From: Salinivirgaceae bacterium
Lineage (GTDB): Bacteria; Bacteroidota; Bacteroidia; Bacteroidales; SZUA-534
Length of the DNA stretch: 33,040 bases
Direction of reading: 5' to 3'
NCBI GenBank assembly: GCA_017650325.1
Contig: JAGCFC010000150.1
Span: 1 to 33,040, forward strand
Every line of letters begins with the position of its first letter. Positions within the stretch are counted from its first letter, which is position 1. The notes under the pieces are model-generated. The model was given only the letters and a program-made list of their open reading frames with translations, did no database searches and had not been told where the DNA came from. Of this stretch, positions 16,901 to 24,002 are shown in pieces. The position numbers were made by a program, and so were the translations under genes.

Positions 16901-16962
16901 CATTTTTCAGTATGTATATACTCCATAATAGCCGATTCAATATTTAGCATTCTCATTATCAA
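13957..16962 (-). CDS. HelD/UvrD-type superfamily 1 helicase with N-terminal membrane helix, nuclease-like insert and two zinc fingers
   Basis: 1001 residues; E. coli helicase IV (HelD) has 684. Order: membrane helix (about 22-42); two tandem 79-residue helical repeats (56-134 and 135-213, opening EPINEF and EPINKF, both with KWQNLYSE); Q motif DDQQREAV (228-235); Walker A AGAGSGKT (246-253); insert 410-520 with IANFLFMHGINYEYEKLYP, RPDF (D454), YLEHFG (E465) and LLETYSYY, resembling a PD-(D/E)XK nuclease core with F where the usual Lys lies; Walker B IIDEYQD; VGDDWQSIYRFAGSD; SVHKSKGLEADNVII; EERRLFYVAITRTK. Two topoisomerase-type C4 fingers end it (C922, C925, C943, C949; C965, C968, C986, C992). 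Expected role: ATP-driven 3'-5' DNA translocation in repair or defence. It is richer in A+T than its neighbours. Several Met codons near the N-terminus leave the start uncertain; all but those after residue 24 keep the membrane helix. Confidence 0.85.
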   Translation of the reverse strand: MIMRMLNIESAIMEYIHTEKCMYMLVAAIIVVAFFSFILIWKANKNLKKKLSILKEPINEFINEFDILQKNYITNSVEKDFKLKWQNLYSEVSNLKIPKRHPFFPEIERVKNTYMTLHDLISAVNEKYIDSQFKEPINKFLNEFNNLQEKYITYSAENAFRLKWQNLYSEISTLRISSKHHFFSEIECFKNTYSALQDLVSIANKNFVSSESKKYDALFSNIDGKSLDDQQREAVITDEDRVLVLAGAGSGKTLTIAAKVKYLSEVKQVNPAEILLISFTKKSAQEMTERIQNKLGIPVEATTFHKLGLDIIKNADGCRPEVSDENVLNQFVHNFFENRLLNYPDLIKILTEYFSYYLEIPDKMENYSSLGELYEEEKTADLETLKSKYDREKYIRETGEEKAKAYTTLNNEIVKSLEETKIANFLFMHGINYEYEKLYPFESDDPLRKNYRPDFYLTDYDIYLEHFGVTKDFRVPWLSPIEARKYVDGIQWKREFHKEHNTKLLETYSYYNSEGILLKKLEEILSTNGVEFKSRDFTDIFNTVYASKSNKYFSEFMKLCCTFITLFKSNNYKVEQIEQLRRDYISKEDDEFLQERTSLFLDIIKTLLTEYQKYLSANNSIDFSDMINNAADKIAKGCDILPYKYLIIDEYQDISKSRFNFLKVIANKAKVFCVGDDWQSIYRFAGSDISLFTDFEKYFGKTKVLRIEKTYRNSQQLIDEASRFVLRNPMQLRKSLRSDKRLDYPLVFCGFNDDPKSAIQLAIRKIVSEFGATSSILLLGRTNYDIEIVKNTGLFRIVYDNRDEKLVYSPIPELKIDFLSVHKSKGLEADNVIILNFKNDKLGFPNQIADDEVLNLVLTNAESYKFAEERRLFYVAITRTKNRTFILTDNKNPSPFFREFPESKSVCFTGIEKLSDANRTECPVCKTGTLLKVQHDGNTFVGCSNFPKCKYTLRDATILLSPKKCPSCGGFLVKRKGKNGYWFIGCTNFPYCNHTERIIKK

Positions 16963-16972
16963 TCAGTGTACA

Positions 16973-17293
16973 TCACTTCTTTTTCTTCGGTTTCACTTCG
17001 GGCAGTTCGTCGTACATCTGCCTAACAAGATTGCAGAACGCATCGCTATTATCAACTATATCGGTGATAATCATTGGTTTAGCCCCTTCGTATGGTTCGG
17101 CATAGCGGATATCGGAAATAAGCCTCAACGCTACGGGCACTGGCTTGATTAGCAGGCGGTTATCGTAGATTCCGCCAAAAATGCGGCCATTGTAATACAG
17201 AATGTATTCGCCCATCATTGCGCGGAAGGTCACGCCATCGAGTGCCGAAAGTTGGTCAAGCACATAATCCAAAAAGTTCTTATCAGAAGCCAT
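16973..17293 (-). CDS. TfoX N-terminal-domain protein
   Basis: 106 residues, a single TfoX/Sxy N-terminal domain. Seen: FRAMMGEYILYYNGRIFGGIYDN, LLIKPV and the late segment YEGAKPMI, which are the family's conserved stretches, then a lysine-rich end PKKKK. In gammaproteobacteria the full protein (with a C-terminal domain) controls competence; the stand-alone N-terminal domain is widespread and its role is not known. It lies 84 bases after uxaA and 10 bases before the helicase gene, so it may be co-transcribed with the helicase. No clear promoter was found in the AT-rich gap 17294-17377. Confidence 0.85.
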   Translation of the reverse strand: MASDKNFLDYVLDQLSALDGVTFRAMMGEYILYYNGRIFGGIYDNRLLIKPVPVALRLISDIRYAEPYEGAKPMIITDIVDNSDAFCNLVRQMYDELPEVKPKKKK

Positions 17294-17377
17294 ATTCTTT
17301 TTTTGTGTTCGCCATGCGACGATATATATTCAAACAATTAATACTCTATAAAATTCTATATATCAAATCATTACTTC

Positions 17378-18871
17378 TCACAACGTTACTCCTGTCTTAA
17401 AAATAGCAGTTTCCCTATAATTATTCTTTTCGCTGTTCACTTGATTACCGTTCAATACGCCAGTCAGGAATTCGACAAAGCGCGGCAAAACCTTCTCAAT
17501 TGATTCATTTTCAGCAATTACACCTGCATTAAAGTCAATCCAATTCGGTTTTGCTGCAAAAAGCGGTGTGTTGGTCGATATTTTCAATGTCGGCACAAAC
17601 GTTCCGAATGGCGTTCCTCGTCCAGTGGTGAAAAGCACTATCTGACAGCCACTTGCGGCCAGAGCAGTGCTTGCCACAAGGTCGTTGCCAGGTGCGCTCA
17701 AAAGGTTCAAGCCGCGGCGCTCAATGCGGTCGCCGTATGCAAGCACATCGCGGACAATGCTTTTGCCGCATTTCTGCGTGCAGCCGAGCGATTTCTCCTC
17801 CAGCGTCGAAATGCCCCCAGCCTTGTTCCCCGGCGACGGATTCTCGTAGACTGGCTGATTGTTGGCTATGAAATATTGCTTGAAATTGTTTATCAATGAG
17901 ACAGTTTTGTCGAAAATCTCGCGACTCTCGCAGCGGTTCATCAGTATGGTTTCGGCGCCAAACATTTCCGGCACTTCGGTCAAGACGGTTGTTCCGCCCT
18001 GTGCCACCAGCCAGTCACTAAACAAGCCGAGCAGCGGATTGGCCGTTATTCCCGACAGTCCGTCGGACCCGCCGCATTTCAAACCGACGCGCAATTTTGA
18101 CATCGGCACGGGCGTACGCTCGTCGCGTGAGCAAACCGCAAAAATCGAACGCAAAAGTTTAAGTCCATACTCAACTTCGTCGCCATCAACTTTCTGTGCC
18201 TCAAACATTTTTACGCGCGACTCATCGACATTGCCAACGAGTTCACTGAAGGCTGAAAGTTGATTGTTCTCGCAGCCCAAACCCACAACCAGCACACCGC
18301 CAGCATTGGGGTGCTGCACCATATCGCGCAGAATTTTACGCGTGTTCTCATGGTCGCAGCCGAGTTGCGAACAGCCGTAATTATGTGGAAATGCGACAAT
18401 TGCGTCAACGTTGCCCATCCGCCCGGACACTTCGGCCGAGAAACGTTCGGCAAGTTTTTGCGAAATTCCGTTCACGCAGCCAACAGTCGGAATTATCCAA
18501 ATCTGATTGCGAATGCCCACCAGCCCCGATTTCCGTCGGAAACCGTTGAAAGTCAGTTTTTCAGCCGCATCTGCAATTTCTTCAAGTTTTGGAGAATAAG
18601 TGTAATCCGACACTCCTTCAAGATTGGTTTTCAAAATATTATGGTCGATATGGCAGCCAATACCTACGGCTTGCGTCACGTGCCCGATTGGAAAGCCGTA
18701 TTTTATCACGTTTTCGCCTTGAGCGAGATTTTTGAGCGAGAATTTGTGACCAGCCGGAATGTCGTCGGCAAGGGTGATTCCGCCGCAAAGCGGAATGGTG
18801 GTTCCTACCGCCATTGGCTGTAGCGCAACCGCCACATTATCAGCCTGATTTATTTGAATATATTGTGCCAT
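17378..18871 (-). CDS. uxaA: Altronate dehydratase
   Basis: 497 residues, matching E. coli UxaA (about 495). The enzyme removes water from D-altronate to give 2-keto-3-deoxy-D-gluconate, using a metal ion, in the cytosol. Seen: an N-terminal SAF-like domain (about 1-90, with GHKFSLKNLAQGENVIKYG), the UxaA segments FPHNYGCSQLGCDHENTRK and GLKCGGSDGLSGITANPLLG, and the C-terminal FTTGRGTPFGTFVPTLKIS. It starts three bases after the uxaB stop. UxaA-family genes also occur in the Campylobacter jejuni L-fucose locus, so a second activity on another sugar acid cannot be excluded. Confidence 0.95.
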   Translation of the reverse strand: MAQYIQINQADNVAVALQPMAVGTTIPLCGGITLADDIPAGHKFSLKNLAQGENVIKYGFPIGHVTQAVGIGCHIDHNILKTNLEGVSDYTYSPKLEEIADAAEKLTFNGFRRKSGLVGIRNQIWIIPTVGCVNGISQKLAERFSAEVSGRMGNVDAIVAFPHNYGCSQLGCDHENTRKILRDMVQHPNAGGVLVVGLGCENNQLSAFSELVGNVDESRVKMFEAQKVDGDEVEYGLKLLRSIFAVCSRDERTPVPMSKLRVGLKCGGSDGLSGITANPLLGLFSDWLVAQGGTTVLTEVPEMFGAETILMNRCESREIFDKTVSLINNFKQYFIANNQPVYENPSPGNKAGGISTLEEKSLGCTQKCGKSIVRDVLAYGDRIERRGLNLLSAPGNDLVASTALAASGCQIVLFTTGRGTPFGTFVPTLKISTNTPLFAAKPNWIDFNAGVIAENESIEKVLPRFVEFLTGVLNGNQVNSEKNNYRETAIFKTGVTL

Positions 18872-18874
18872 AGC

Positions 18875-20314
18875 CTACAAAACCGATTTTACAGCCTCTC
18901 GCATACCCGACTTCTGAATCAACTCCAAATCGTTGGTTAGCAAGTCGGTAAGCCCAGGAATAAGATTCAAGTTCTCGCCCCAAATCAACTCTTTAGCGCC
19001 AAGCACGCCTTTCGCAACTTCGGCGCAACTGCCTGTCGCCCAAAGCGTTTTGAGCAAATTCAATATTTCGGGGGCATCGTTCGGCACAATTTCGTCAGCG
19101 CCGCGGCGGCCGCCTTTATAATAGGTGCAAATGGCTGCAAGCCCAAGCACAATGCACTTCGGAAGTTGTCCTTTGCGTTCCAGATATGTCTTCAAGCCAG
19201 GCAGGTCGCGCGTCTTGAATTTCGGGAACGAGTTGAGCATAATGCTTGTGACATAGTGTTTTACAAACGGATTATTGAAACGGTCTTTTACATCGAGAGC
19301 AAATTTCCGCAGTTCGTTTTCGGGAAGATTCAGTGTGGGCATAAGTTCCTCAAACATCACTTTATCAACAAATTGGCCCACTAGTTCATCGCTGCAGCAC
19401 TCGCGTACAGTATTGAGTCCGCTCAAATAACCCACAGGCGACAGCACCGTATGCGGTCCGTTCAAGAGCGTCACCTTACGCTCGTGGTACGGCGCTTCCG
19501 ACGGCACAAAATGCACGTGTAGCCCAGCCTTGTCGGCGGGGAACTCGTCAGAAAGCGATTCGGGCGCCTCTATCACCCAAAGGTGGAAAACTTCGCCAAC
19601 AACCAACTGTTTGTCATCGAAGCCGATACGCTCCAAAATCGCGTCGGCGTTGTCCTTCGGATAACCAGGCACAATGCGGTCGACTAGCGTGTTGTAAACC
19701 GCGCACGCCTCGTCGAACCACTTTTTAAAGTCACTGCCAAGATTCCAGTGGTCGATATACTGATTGATACATTCGGTTAAATGCTTGCCGTTGTGAAAGA
19801 TAAGCTCGCACGGTAGAATGATGAAGCCTTTCGAGACATCGCCCTTGAAATGCTCAAAGCGGTGGTAGAGCAACTGCACGAGTTTTCCAGGATATGAGAG
19901 CGCAGGCTTATCAGTGAACTTGCACGCAGGGTCGAAGGCGATTCCGGCCTCTGTGGTGTTCGAAATGATAAACCGCATTTCGGGCTGCTCTGCCAGTTTC
20001 AGGTAGGCATCGAAATCTTTGTACGGGTCAATGCCGCGGCTCACAACGTCAATCAAATCAATGGTGTCAACCGTTTTGCCGCCGTCAAGTCCTTGAAGGT
20101 TAAGGTGATAAAGCCCGTCTTGAGCATTGAGCATCTCAACTTTTCCACCCGCCCTCGGCTGAACCACCACCACCGATGCGTTGAAATCGGTCTTCTGATT
20201 TGTTTTCCAGATAATCCAATCCGCGAAAGCGCGCAAAAAGTTACCCTCGCCAAATTGAATCACCTTTTCGGTATATTTTTTGGCGTTAGCGGTCTCTCTA
20301 TTCAGTTGTTTCAT
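18875..20314 (-). CDS. uxaB: Tagaturonate reductase (altronate oxidoreductase)
   Basis: 479 residues, a member of the mannitol-dehydrogenase family and the length of E. coli UxaB. It reduces D-tagaturonate to D-altronate with NADH. Seen: IQFGEGNFLRAFADWI at the N-terminus (the nucleotide-binding signature), ISNTTEAGIAF, PCELIFHNGKHL and the catalytic-region motif LLNGPHTVLSPVGYLSG. It is the first gene of the ten-gene minus-strand run and is followed by uxaA after three bases. It links galacturonate (through UxaC) and, by the pathway proposed here, L-galactose (through L-galactonate oxidation) to 2-keto-3-deoxygluconate. Confidence 0.95.
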   Translation of the reverse strand: MKQLNRETANAKKYTEKVIQFGEGNFLRAFADWIIWKTNQKTDFNASVVVVQPRAGGKVEMLNAQDGLYHLNLQGLDGGKTVDTIDLIDVVSRGIDPYKDFDAYLKLAEQPEMRFIISNTTEAGIAFDPACKFTDKPALSYPGKLVQLLYHRFEHFKGDVSKGFIILPCELIFHNGKHLTECINQYIDHWNLGSDFKKWFDEACAVYNTLVDRIVPGYPKDNADAILERIGFDDKQLVVGEVFHLWVIEAPESLSDEFPADKAGLHVHFVPSEAPYHERKVTLLNGPHTVLSPVGYLSGLNTVRECCSDELVGQFVDKVMFEELMPTLNLPENELRKFALDVKDRFNNPFVKHYVTSIMLNSFPKFKTRDLPGLKTYLERKGQLPKCIVLGLAAICTYYKGGRRGADEIVPNDAPEILNLLKTLWATGSCAEVAKGVLGAKELIWGENLNLIPGLTDLLTNDLELIQKSGMREAVKSVL

Positions 20315-20349
20315 TTCGTTTCCCGATAAAGTGTTTACCCAAAATTACA

Positions 20350-20357
20350 CAAATATC
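20350..20357 (-). promoter_or_regulatory. Candidate -7 element for the uxaB run
   Basis: On the minus strand the sequence reads GATATTTG, seven of eight matches to TAnnTTTG, 36 bases before the uxaB start. No good TTG lies 19-21 bases further upstream; the arm of the inverted repeat at 20377-20395 occupies that place instead. Tentative. Confidence 0.35.
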
Positions 20358-20376
20358 GCTAACGGAATCGGTTTTG

Positions 20377-20395
20377 AAAAGTATTTTGTACTTTT
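20377..20395. promoter_or_regulatory. Inverted repeat, possible operator upstream of uxaB
   Basis: AAAAGTA-TTTTG-TACTTTT: two perfect 7-base arms around a 5-base spacer, in the divergent gap between uxaB and the M13 peptidase gene. It overlaps the expected -33 region of the uxaB candidate promoter, a common place for a regulator to bind. No regulator gene is in the window. Confidence 0.4.
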
Positions 20396-20539
20396 TTATT
20401 TCGTTTTAGGATGACCGTGAAAAAAACAATATTTTGCGAATATGTGTAATGTGGTGAAATTCAGATGTTTATTTTCTTTGTATAAAGTCGGGCTGTTTTT
20501 TTTTTGTTGATTTAAAGCCCTATTCATTTTATAAATACT

Positions 20540-20547
20540 TATGTTTG
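20540..20547 (+). promoter_or_regulatory. Candidate -7 element for the M13 peptidase gene
   Basis: TATGTTTG is an exact match to TAnnTTTG, 27 bases before the ATG at 20574. It overlaps the ATG at 20541, which argues that translation starts at 20574. No TTG lies at the usual -33 distance. Confidence 0.45.
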
Positions 20548-20573
20548 TAGTCCTTATTCCATTAATCAACGTT

Positions 20574-22613
20574 ATGAAACGGATATTAAATATTAAGAGT
20601 TTAGTACTATTGGTATCTGTTGCGGCGATAGTCGTATCATGTGGTCAGTCGGAACAGAAATCAGGTATAAAACTCGAGAATCTGGATACATCGGTGCGCC
20701 CTGCCGATGATTTTTATCAATTTGCATGTGGGGGTTGGATGAAAAATAATCCGCTGCCCGATGATTACTCTTGTTACGGCTCTACAGAAATGATTTCTCA
20801 AAACAATACTAATCAAATCAATGTGCTGTTAAAAGAGATAGCTGACAAGCCGCAAGAGCAGGGAAGTGTCGCTTACAAAATTGCCATCTTGTACAACCAG
20901 ATGATTGATAGCGTAACGCTAAACAAAGAAGGAATCAAGCCGTTGGAACCTGAATTGAAACGGATACGAGCCATTAACGATAAAACAGAATTTTTATCGA
21001 CGATGTTCAAGTTATATCAAACCACTGACGCTTACTTTTCTTATGGCATTGATATTGACCCGCAGGACAGCCGAAATTATATAGTATTTGTTGCTCAAGG
21101 CGGACTGTCACTTGGCGAGCGTGAATATTATATTGATACAGATGAAAATACATTAAATATTATGTCGGCTTTTCGCGACTACGTAACGAAGATGTTTGAA
21201 TATGTTGGCTACGATGCGGAAACGGCTAAGAACAAGATGAATGACGTAATCAGGATTGAGACAAGGATGGCTAAAGTTTCAAAGACCCGCACTGAATTAC
21301 GTAATACAGAAGCCAACTACAACAGAATCCAGTATTCAACGCTGTGTGAGAATTATAAGAATATCGATTTTGACAAAATGTGTGATGTCGCAGGATATAC
21401 CAATCTCGATTATTTATGTTTGTGTCAACCGGAATATACGGAAGAGTTAAATAAAATGATAGTCGAAGAAAGTCTTGAGGCTCAGAAATCCTATCTTGAG
21501 TGGGCGTATATCAATGCCGCCGCTTATTACCTGTCCGATGATATATGTAACGAGCATTTTAATTTCTATGGTAAGGTAATGAGCGGGCGTGTCCAGGATT
21601 ATCCAAGATGGTACCGTGCGGCTGATTTGTGCAGTGAATATATGCCTGAAGCTGTGGGGCAATTGTATGTCGAAAAGTATTTCCCTTCAACGCACAAGGA
21701 GCGTATGACCAAAATGGTGAAAAATCTTCAAAATGCTTTGCGCAAACGCATTATGGAGCAGGAGTGGATGAGCGATTCGACAAAGAATGCGGCAATAGAT
21801 AAATTAAATTCTTATTATGTGAAGATTGGTTACCCCGACCAGTGGCGCGACTACTCGCATGTTGATGTATCGCCCGATAAATCGTTGTGGGAGAATATAA
21901 TGGCTATCAGTGCCAACGAAATGGAGTATGAAACAAAAAAACACTATAATCAACCTGTTGATCGCAATGAATGGGGAATGTCACCGCAAACTGTAAATGC
22001 TTATTACAATCCGGCAACCAATGAAATCTGCTTCCCCGCTGGTATTCTGCAATATCCGTTCTTCGACATGGAGGCTGACGACGCCTTCAATTATGGTGCT
22101 ATTGGAGTTGTTATCGGTCACGAGATGACTCATGGCTTTGATGATGAAGGACGCAAGTTCGACAAGAATGGTAACTTAAGCGAATGGTGGGCAAAAGGCG
22201 ATGCTGAAAAGTTTGTTGAACACGTTACTCCGTTAGTCAGTTTCTTCAACAATATTGAAGTTCTCGATGGTTTGAAGGCTAACGGTGAGTTGACGTTGGG
22301 AGAGAATCTGGCCGATCACGGAGGTTTGCAAGTGGCGTACCAGGCCTTTCTTGATGCCACAAAGGAAAAACCTCTTGCAGTTAAAGACGGGTTCACTCCT
22401 CAGCAGAGGTTCTTTATTGCTTATGCTACCGTTTGGGCCTGCAATATCCGTGACGAGGAGATCCGGTCATTAACCAAGAGCGACCCGCACTCGCTTGAAC
22501 GTTGGCGTGTGAATGGTACTCTTCCGCATATTAACGCATGGTATGAAGCCTTTGATGTAAAGGAAGGCGACAAATTGTTTGTACCGGCAGCCGAGAGAGT
22601 TGATATATGGTAA
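20574..22613 (+). CDS. pepO: M13 (neprilysin/PepO) family zinc metallopeptidase, lipoprotein
   Basis: 679 residues from the chosen start at 20574; an earlier ATG at 20541 would add 11 residues but lies within the -7 promoter match and spoils the signal peptide. Seen: lipoprotein signal with cysteine C23 (IVVSCGQ); the M13 N-terminal segment LDTSVRPADDFYQFACGGWMKNN; the zinc site GHEMTHGFDDEGR with HExxH at residues 516-520; the third ligand in ENLADHGGL (E577); and the substrate-binding NAYYNP. The C-terminus is DIW, whereas classical members end in CxxW. The enzyme cleaves peptides, probably in the periplasm or on the outer membrane. It is divergent from uxaB and has no obvious functional tie to it. 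Confidence 0.93.
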   Translation: MKRILNIKSLVLLVSVAAIVVSCGQSEQKSGIKLENLDTSVRPADDFYQFACGGWMKNNPLPDDYSCYGSTEMISQNNTNQINVLLKEIADKPQEQGSVAYKIAILYNQMIDSVTLNKEGIKPLEPELKRIRAINDKTEFLSTMFKLYQTTDAYFSYGIDIDPQDSRNYIVFVAQGGLSLGEREYYIDTDENTLNIMSAFRDYVTKMFEYVGYDAETAKNKMNDVIRIETRMAKVSKTRTELRNTEANYNRIQYSTLCENYKNIDFDKMCDVAGYTNLDYLCLCQPEYTEELNKMIVEESLEAQKSYLEWAYINAAAYYLSDDICNEHFNFYGKVMSGRVQDYPRWYRAADLCSEYMPEAVGQLYVEKYFPSTHKERMTKMVKNLQNALRKRIMEQEWMSDSTKNAAIDKLNSYYVKIGYPDQWRDYSHVDVSPDKSLWENIMAISANEMEYETKKHYNQPVDRNEWGMSPQTVNAYYNPATNEICFPAGILQYPFFDMEADDAFNYGAIGVVIGHEMTHGFDDEGRKFDKNGNLSEWWAKGDAEKFVEHVTPLVSFFNNIEVLDGLKANGELTLGENLADHGGLQVAYQAFLDATKEKPLAVKDGFTPQQRFFIAYATVWACNIRDEEIRSLTKSDPHSLERWRVNGTLPHINAWYEAFDVKEGDKLFVPAAERVDIW

Positions 22614-22749
22614 TGCAGTAAAAGTCACTATTTACCGACAGTCGTGCATGTGATTGTGGCTTGTATTATGATGGGCATTTTTCAGATTGGCTATACCATT
22701 TTTCTTTTGAACCGATTCGATGTGGTTTCGCTATTGAATTAGTTGAACA

Positions 22750-23868
22750 ATGTACGCAGATATTCAAAATCAACTCTTGAAGAAATTGGCCGCCATTAAC
22801 GATGCCGGGCTGTTTAACGAAGATGCTACAATAATGTCGGACAATGCTGTTGTTGATTCTGGCAGAGGCCGATTGCTGAATTTTCGCACCCCGGATCCGT
22901 TACAACTGAATCAAAGAGTGACATTCTCTTCTGCTTGTAATGCCAGTGAAACTACTTTGGAGAAGAAAATAGCGCAACTACTTGATGCAGAGGATTGTAT
23001 TCTCTATAGTTCCCCGTTTGAAGCTAATAGTGCACTCGCCAACAAGTTGTTTGATCGGGCAGATGCGCTGATTTATAATTCATTTGGGAGATTCTCGTTG
23101 ATCGGAGGCCCCAATTTCTGCCGTTATACCAAATACAAGTATCATGGTTTTGATATTGATGATATCGAAAAACAACTTAAATTATCTCAGGCTCAGTATA
23201 ATAGAATGCTTATAGTCGATTCGGTCGACATTGCAACGGGCAATGTGGTTCCATTGGACCGAATCATAGAACTCGCAGAAAAATATCGTGCGCTTGTTGT
23301 TGTTGACCAAACGCTGTCGGCAGGAATAATCGGCAATGGAGGATGTGGAATATGCAGCCTTTTTGATAATCGCAGTGGCGTTGACATACATACAGGCTCA
23401 TTACAATACTTAGGATCAAATAGTGGAGCCTACATTGCGGGTAAACGGGAAATTGTCGATTTACTGAGGCAATACACGTATTCTTTGCAGACATCAGCAT
23501 CAATGATCCCAAGTAATATTGCAGCATCTGTGGCGGCTTTAGACTCAATTGCCGAAATGAATGCCGAACGACAATATATTTTGCAGATAACCAACTATTT
23601 TATAAAGAAGCTTTATTGTATGGGACTAGAGATACCTCCCACACAAACATCTCGTTTTGCTGTTATCACAGGTGAGAGCAATCGGACAGAAGCAATAGCT
23701 GAAACTCTGTATAAAAAAGGCGTGCTTGTAACAGCATTAACACCACCGTATGTTGGCAAGGAACAGTGCCGGTTGGTTTTAAATCTTTCGTCGGGCCACA
23801 CAAAAGATGATGTTGATAAAGCCTCTCAAATTTTTGAGTCAATCGTTCCGATGTTTCCTAAAGGATAG
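22750..23868 (+). CDS. KBL/AONS-type alpha-oxoamine synthase homologue lacking the catalytic lysine (likely pseudoenzyme)
   Basis: 372 residues that align from end to end with 2-amino-3-ketobutyrate CoA ligase and 8-amino-7-oxononanoate synthase (fold-type I PLP enzymes, about 385-400 residues): AGLFNED, LEKKIAQLLDAEDCILYSS, LAEKYRALVVVDQTLSAGIIG, and CRLVLNLSSGHTKDDVDKA with the carboxylate-binding Arg (R341). Most PLP residues are missing. The family segment TGTLGKALGG reads TGSLQYLGSN (215-224), with no Lys. The ring-stacking His of the NHAS motif is S111. The His of VDDSHA is L189, though D186 remains. The glycine-rich NNYLGL near residue 48 is also lost. The reading frame is intact, so it is not an obvious decaying gene. 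It may be a structural partner of an active paralogue, as eukaryotic LCB1/SPTLC1 is for serine palmitoyltransferase. Function unknown. Confidence 0.85.
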   Translation: MYADIQNQLLKKLAAINDAGLFNEDATIMSDNAVVDSGRGRLLNFRTPDPLQLNQRVTFSSACNASETTLEKKIAQLLDAEDCILYSSPFEANSALANKLFDRADALIYNSFGRFSLIGGPNFCRYTKYKYHGFDIDDIEKQLKLSQAQYNRMLIVDSVDIATGNVVPLDRIIELAEKYRALVVVDQTLSAGIIGNGGCGICSLFDNRSGVDIHTGSLQYLGSNSGAYIAGKREIVDLLRQYTYSLQTSASMIPSNIAASVAALDSIAEMNAERQYILQITNYFIKKLYCMGLEIPPTQTSRFAVITGESNRTEAIAETLYKKGVLVTALTPPYVGKEQCRLVLNLSSGHTKDDVDKASQIFESIVPMFPKG

Positions 23869-23955
23869 CGTGTTTGTTGTAATGCGTTGAGTGTTAATTG
23901 GTTTAGTCGTTGATTCGATTGTTTCCTACTTTTTTTTAGTACGCAAACAAAATAC

Positions 23956-23985
23956 TTGCACTTCAAAAAACTTGCATTACTTTTG
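23956..23985 (+). promoter_or_regulatory. Promoter of tRNA-Gln
   Basis: TTG (23956-23958), 19 bases, then TACTTTTG (23978-23985), an exact TAnnTTTG match. It sits 17 bases before the tRNA, which fits a short leader. This is the cleanest Bacteroidales promoter in the window. Confidence 0.75.
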
Positions 23986-24002
23986 CACCCGCATCAGAGC
24001 AT

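Noticed and set aside
13957..17293. A known multi-gene anti-phage system
   Set aside because: The helicase has a nuclease-like insert, but no partner genes of a described defence system are beside it, so a named system cannot be supported.
9776..20314. L-fucose oxidation operon of the Campylobacter jejuni kind as the primary reading
   Set aside because: The FucP, lactonase and UxaA genes would fit, but no aldolase for 2-keto-3-deoxyfuconate is seen, and the LgoD-like dehydrogenase plus UxaB make the L-galactose to tagaturonate route complete. It is kept only as an alternative.
20541..20573. Earlier start codon for the M13 peptidase
   Set aside because: The ATG lies inside the TATGTTTG promoter match and the extra residues would disturb a good lipoprotein signal that starts at 20574.
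22750..23868. Sequencing error or frameshift as the cause of the missing catalytic lysine
   Set aside because: The frame is open throughout and the region on both sides of the altered motif aligns well with the family; several separate active-site positions are changed, which a single error cannot explain.
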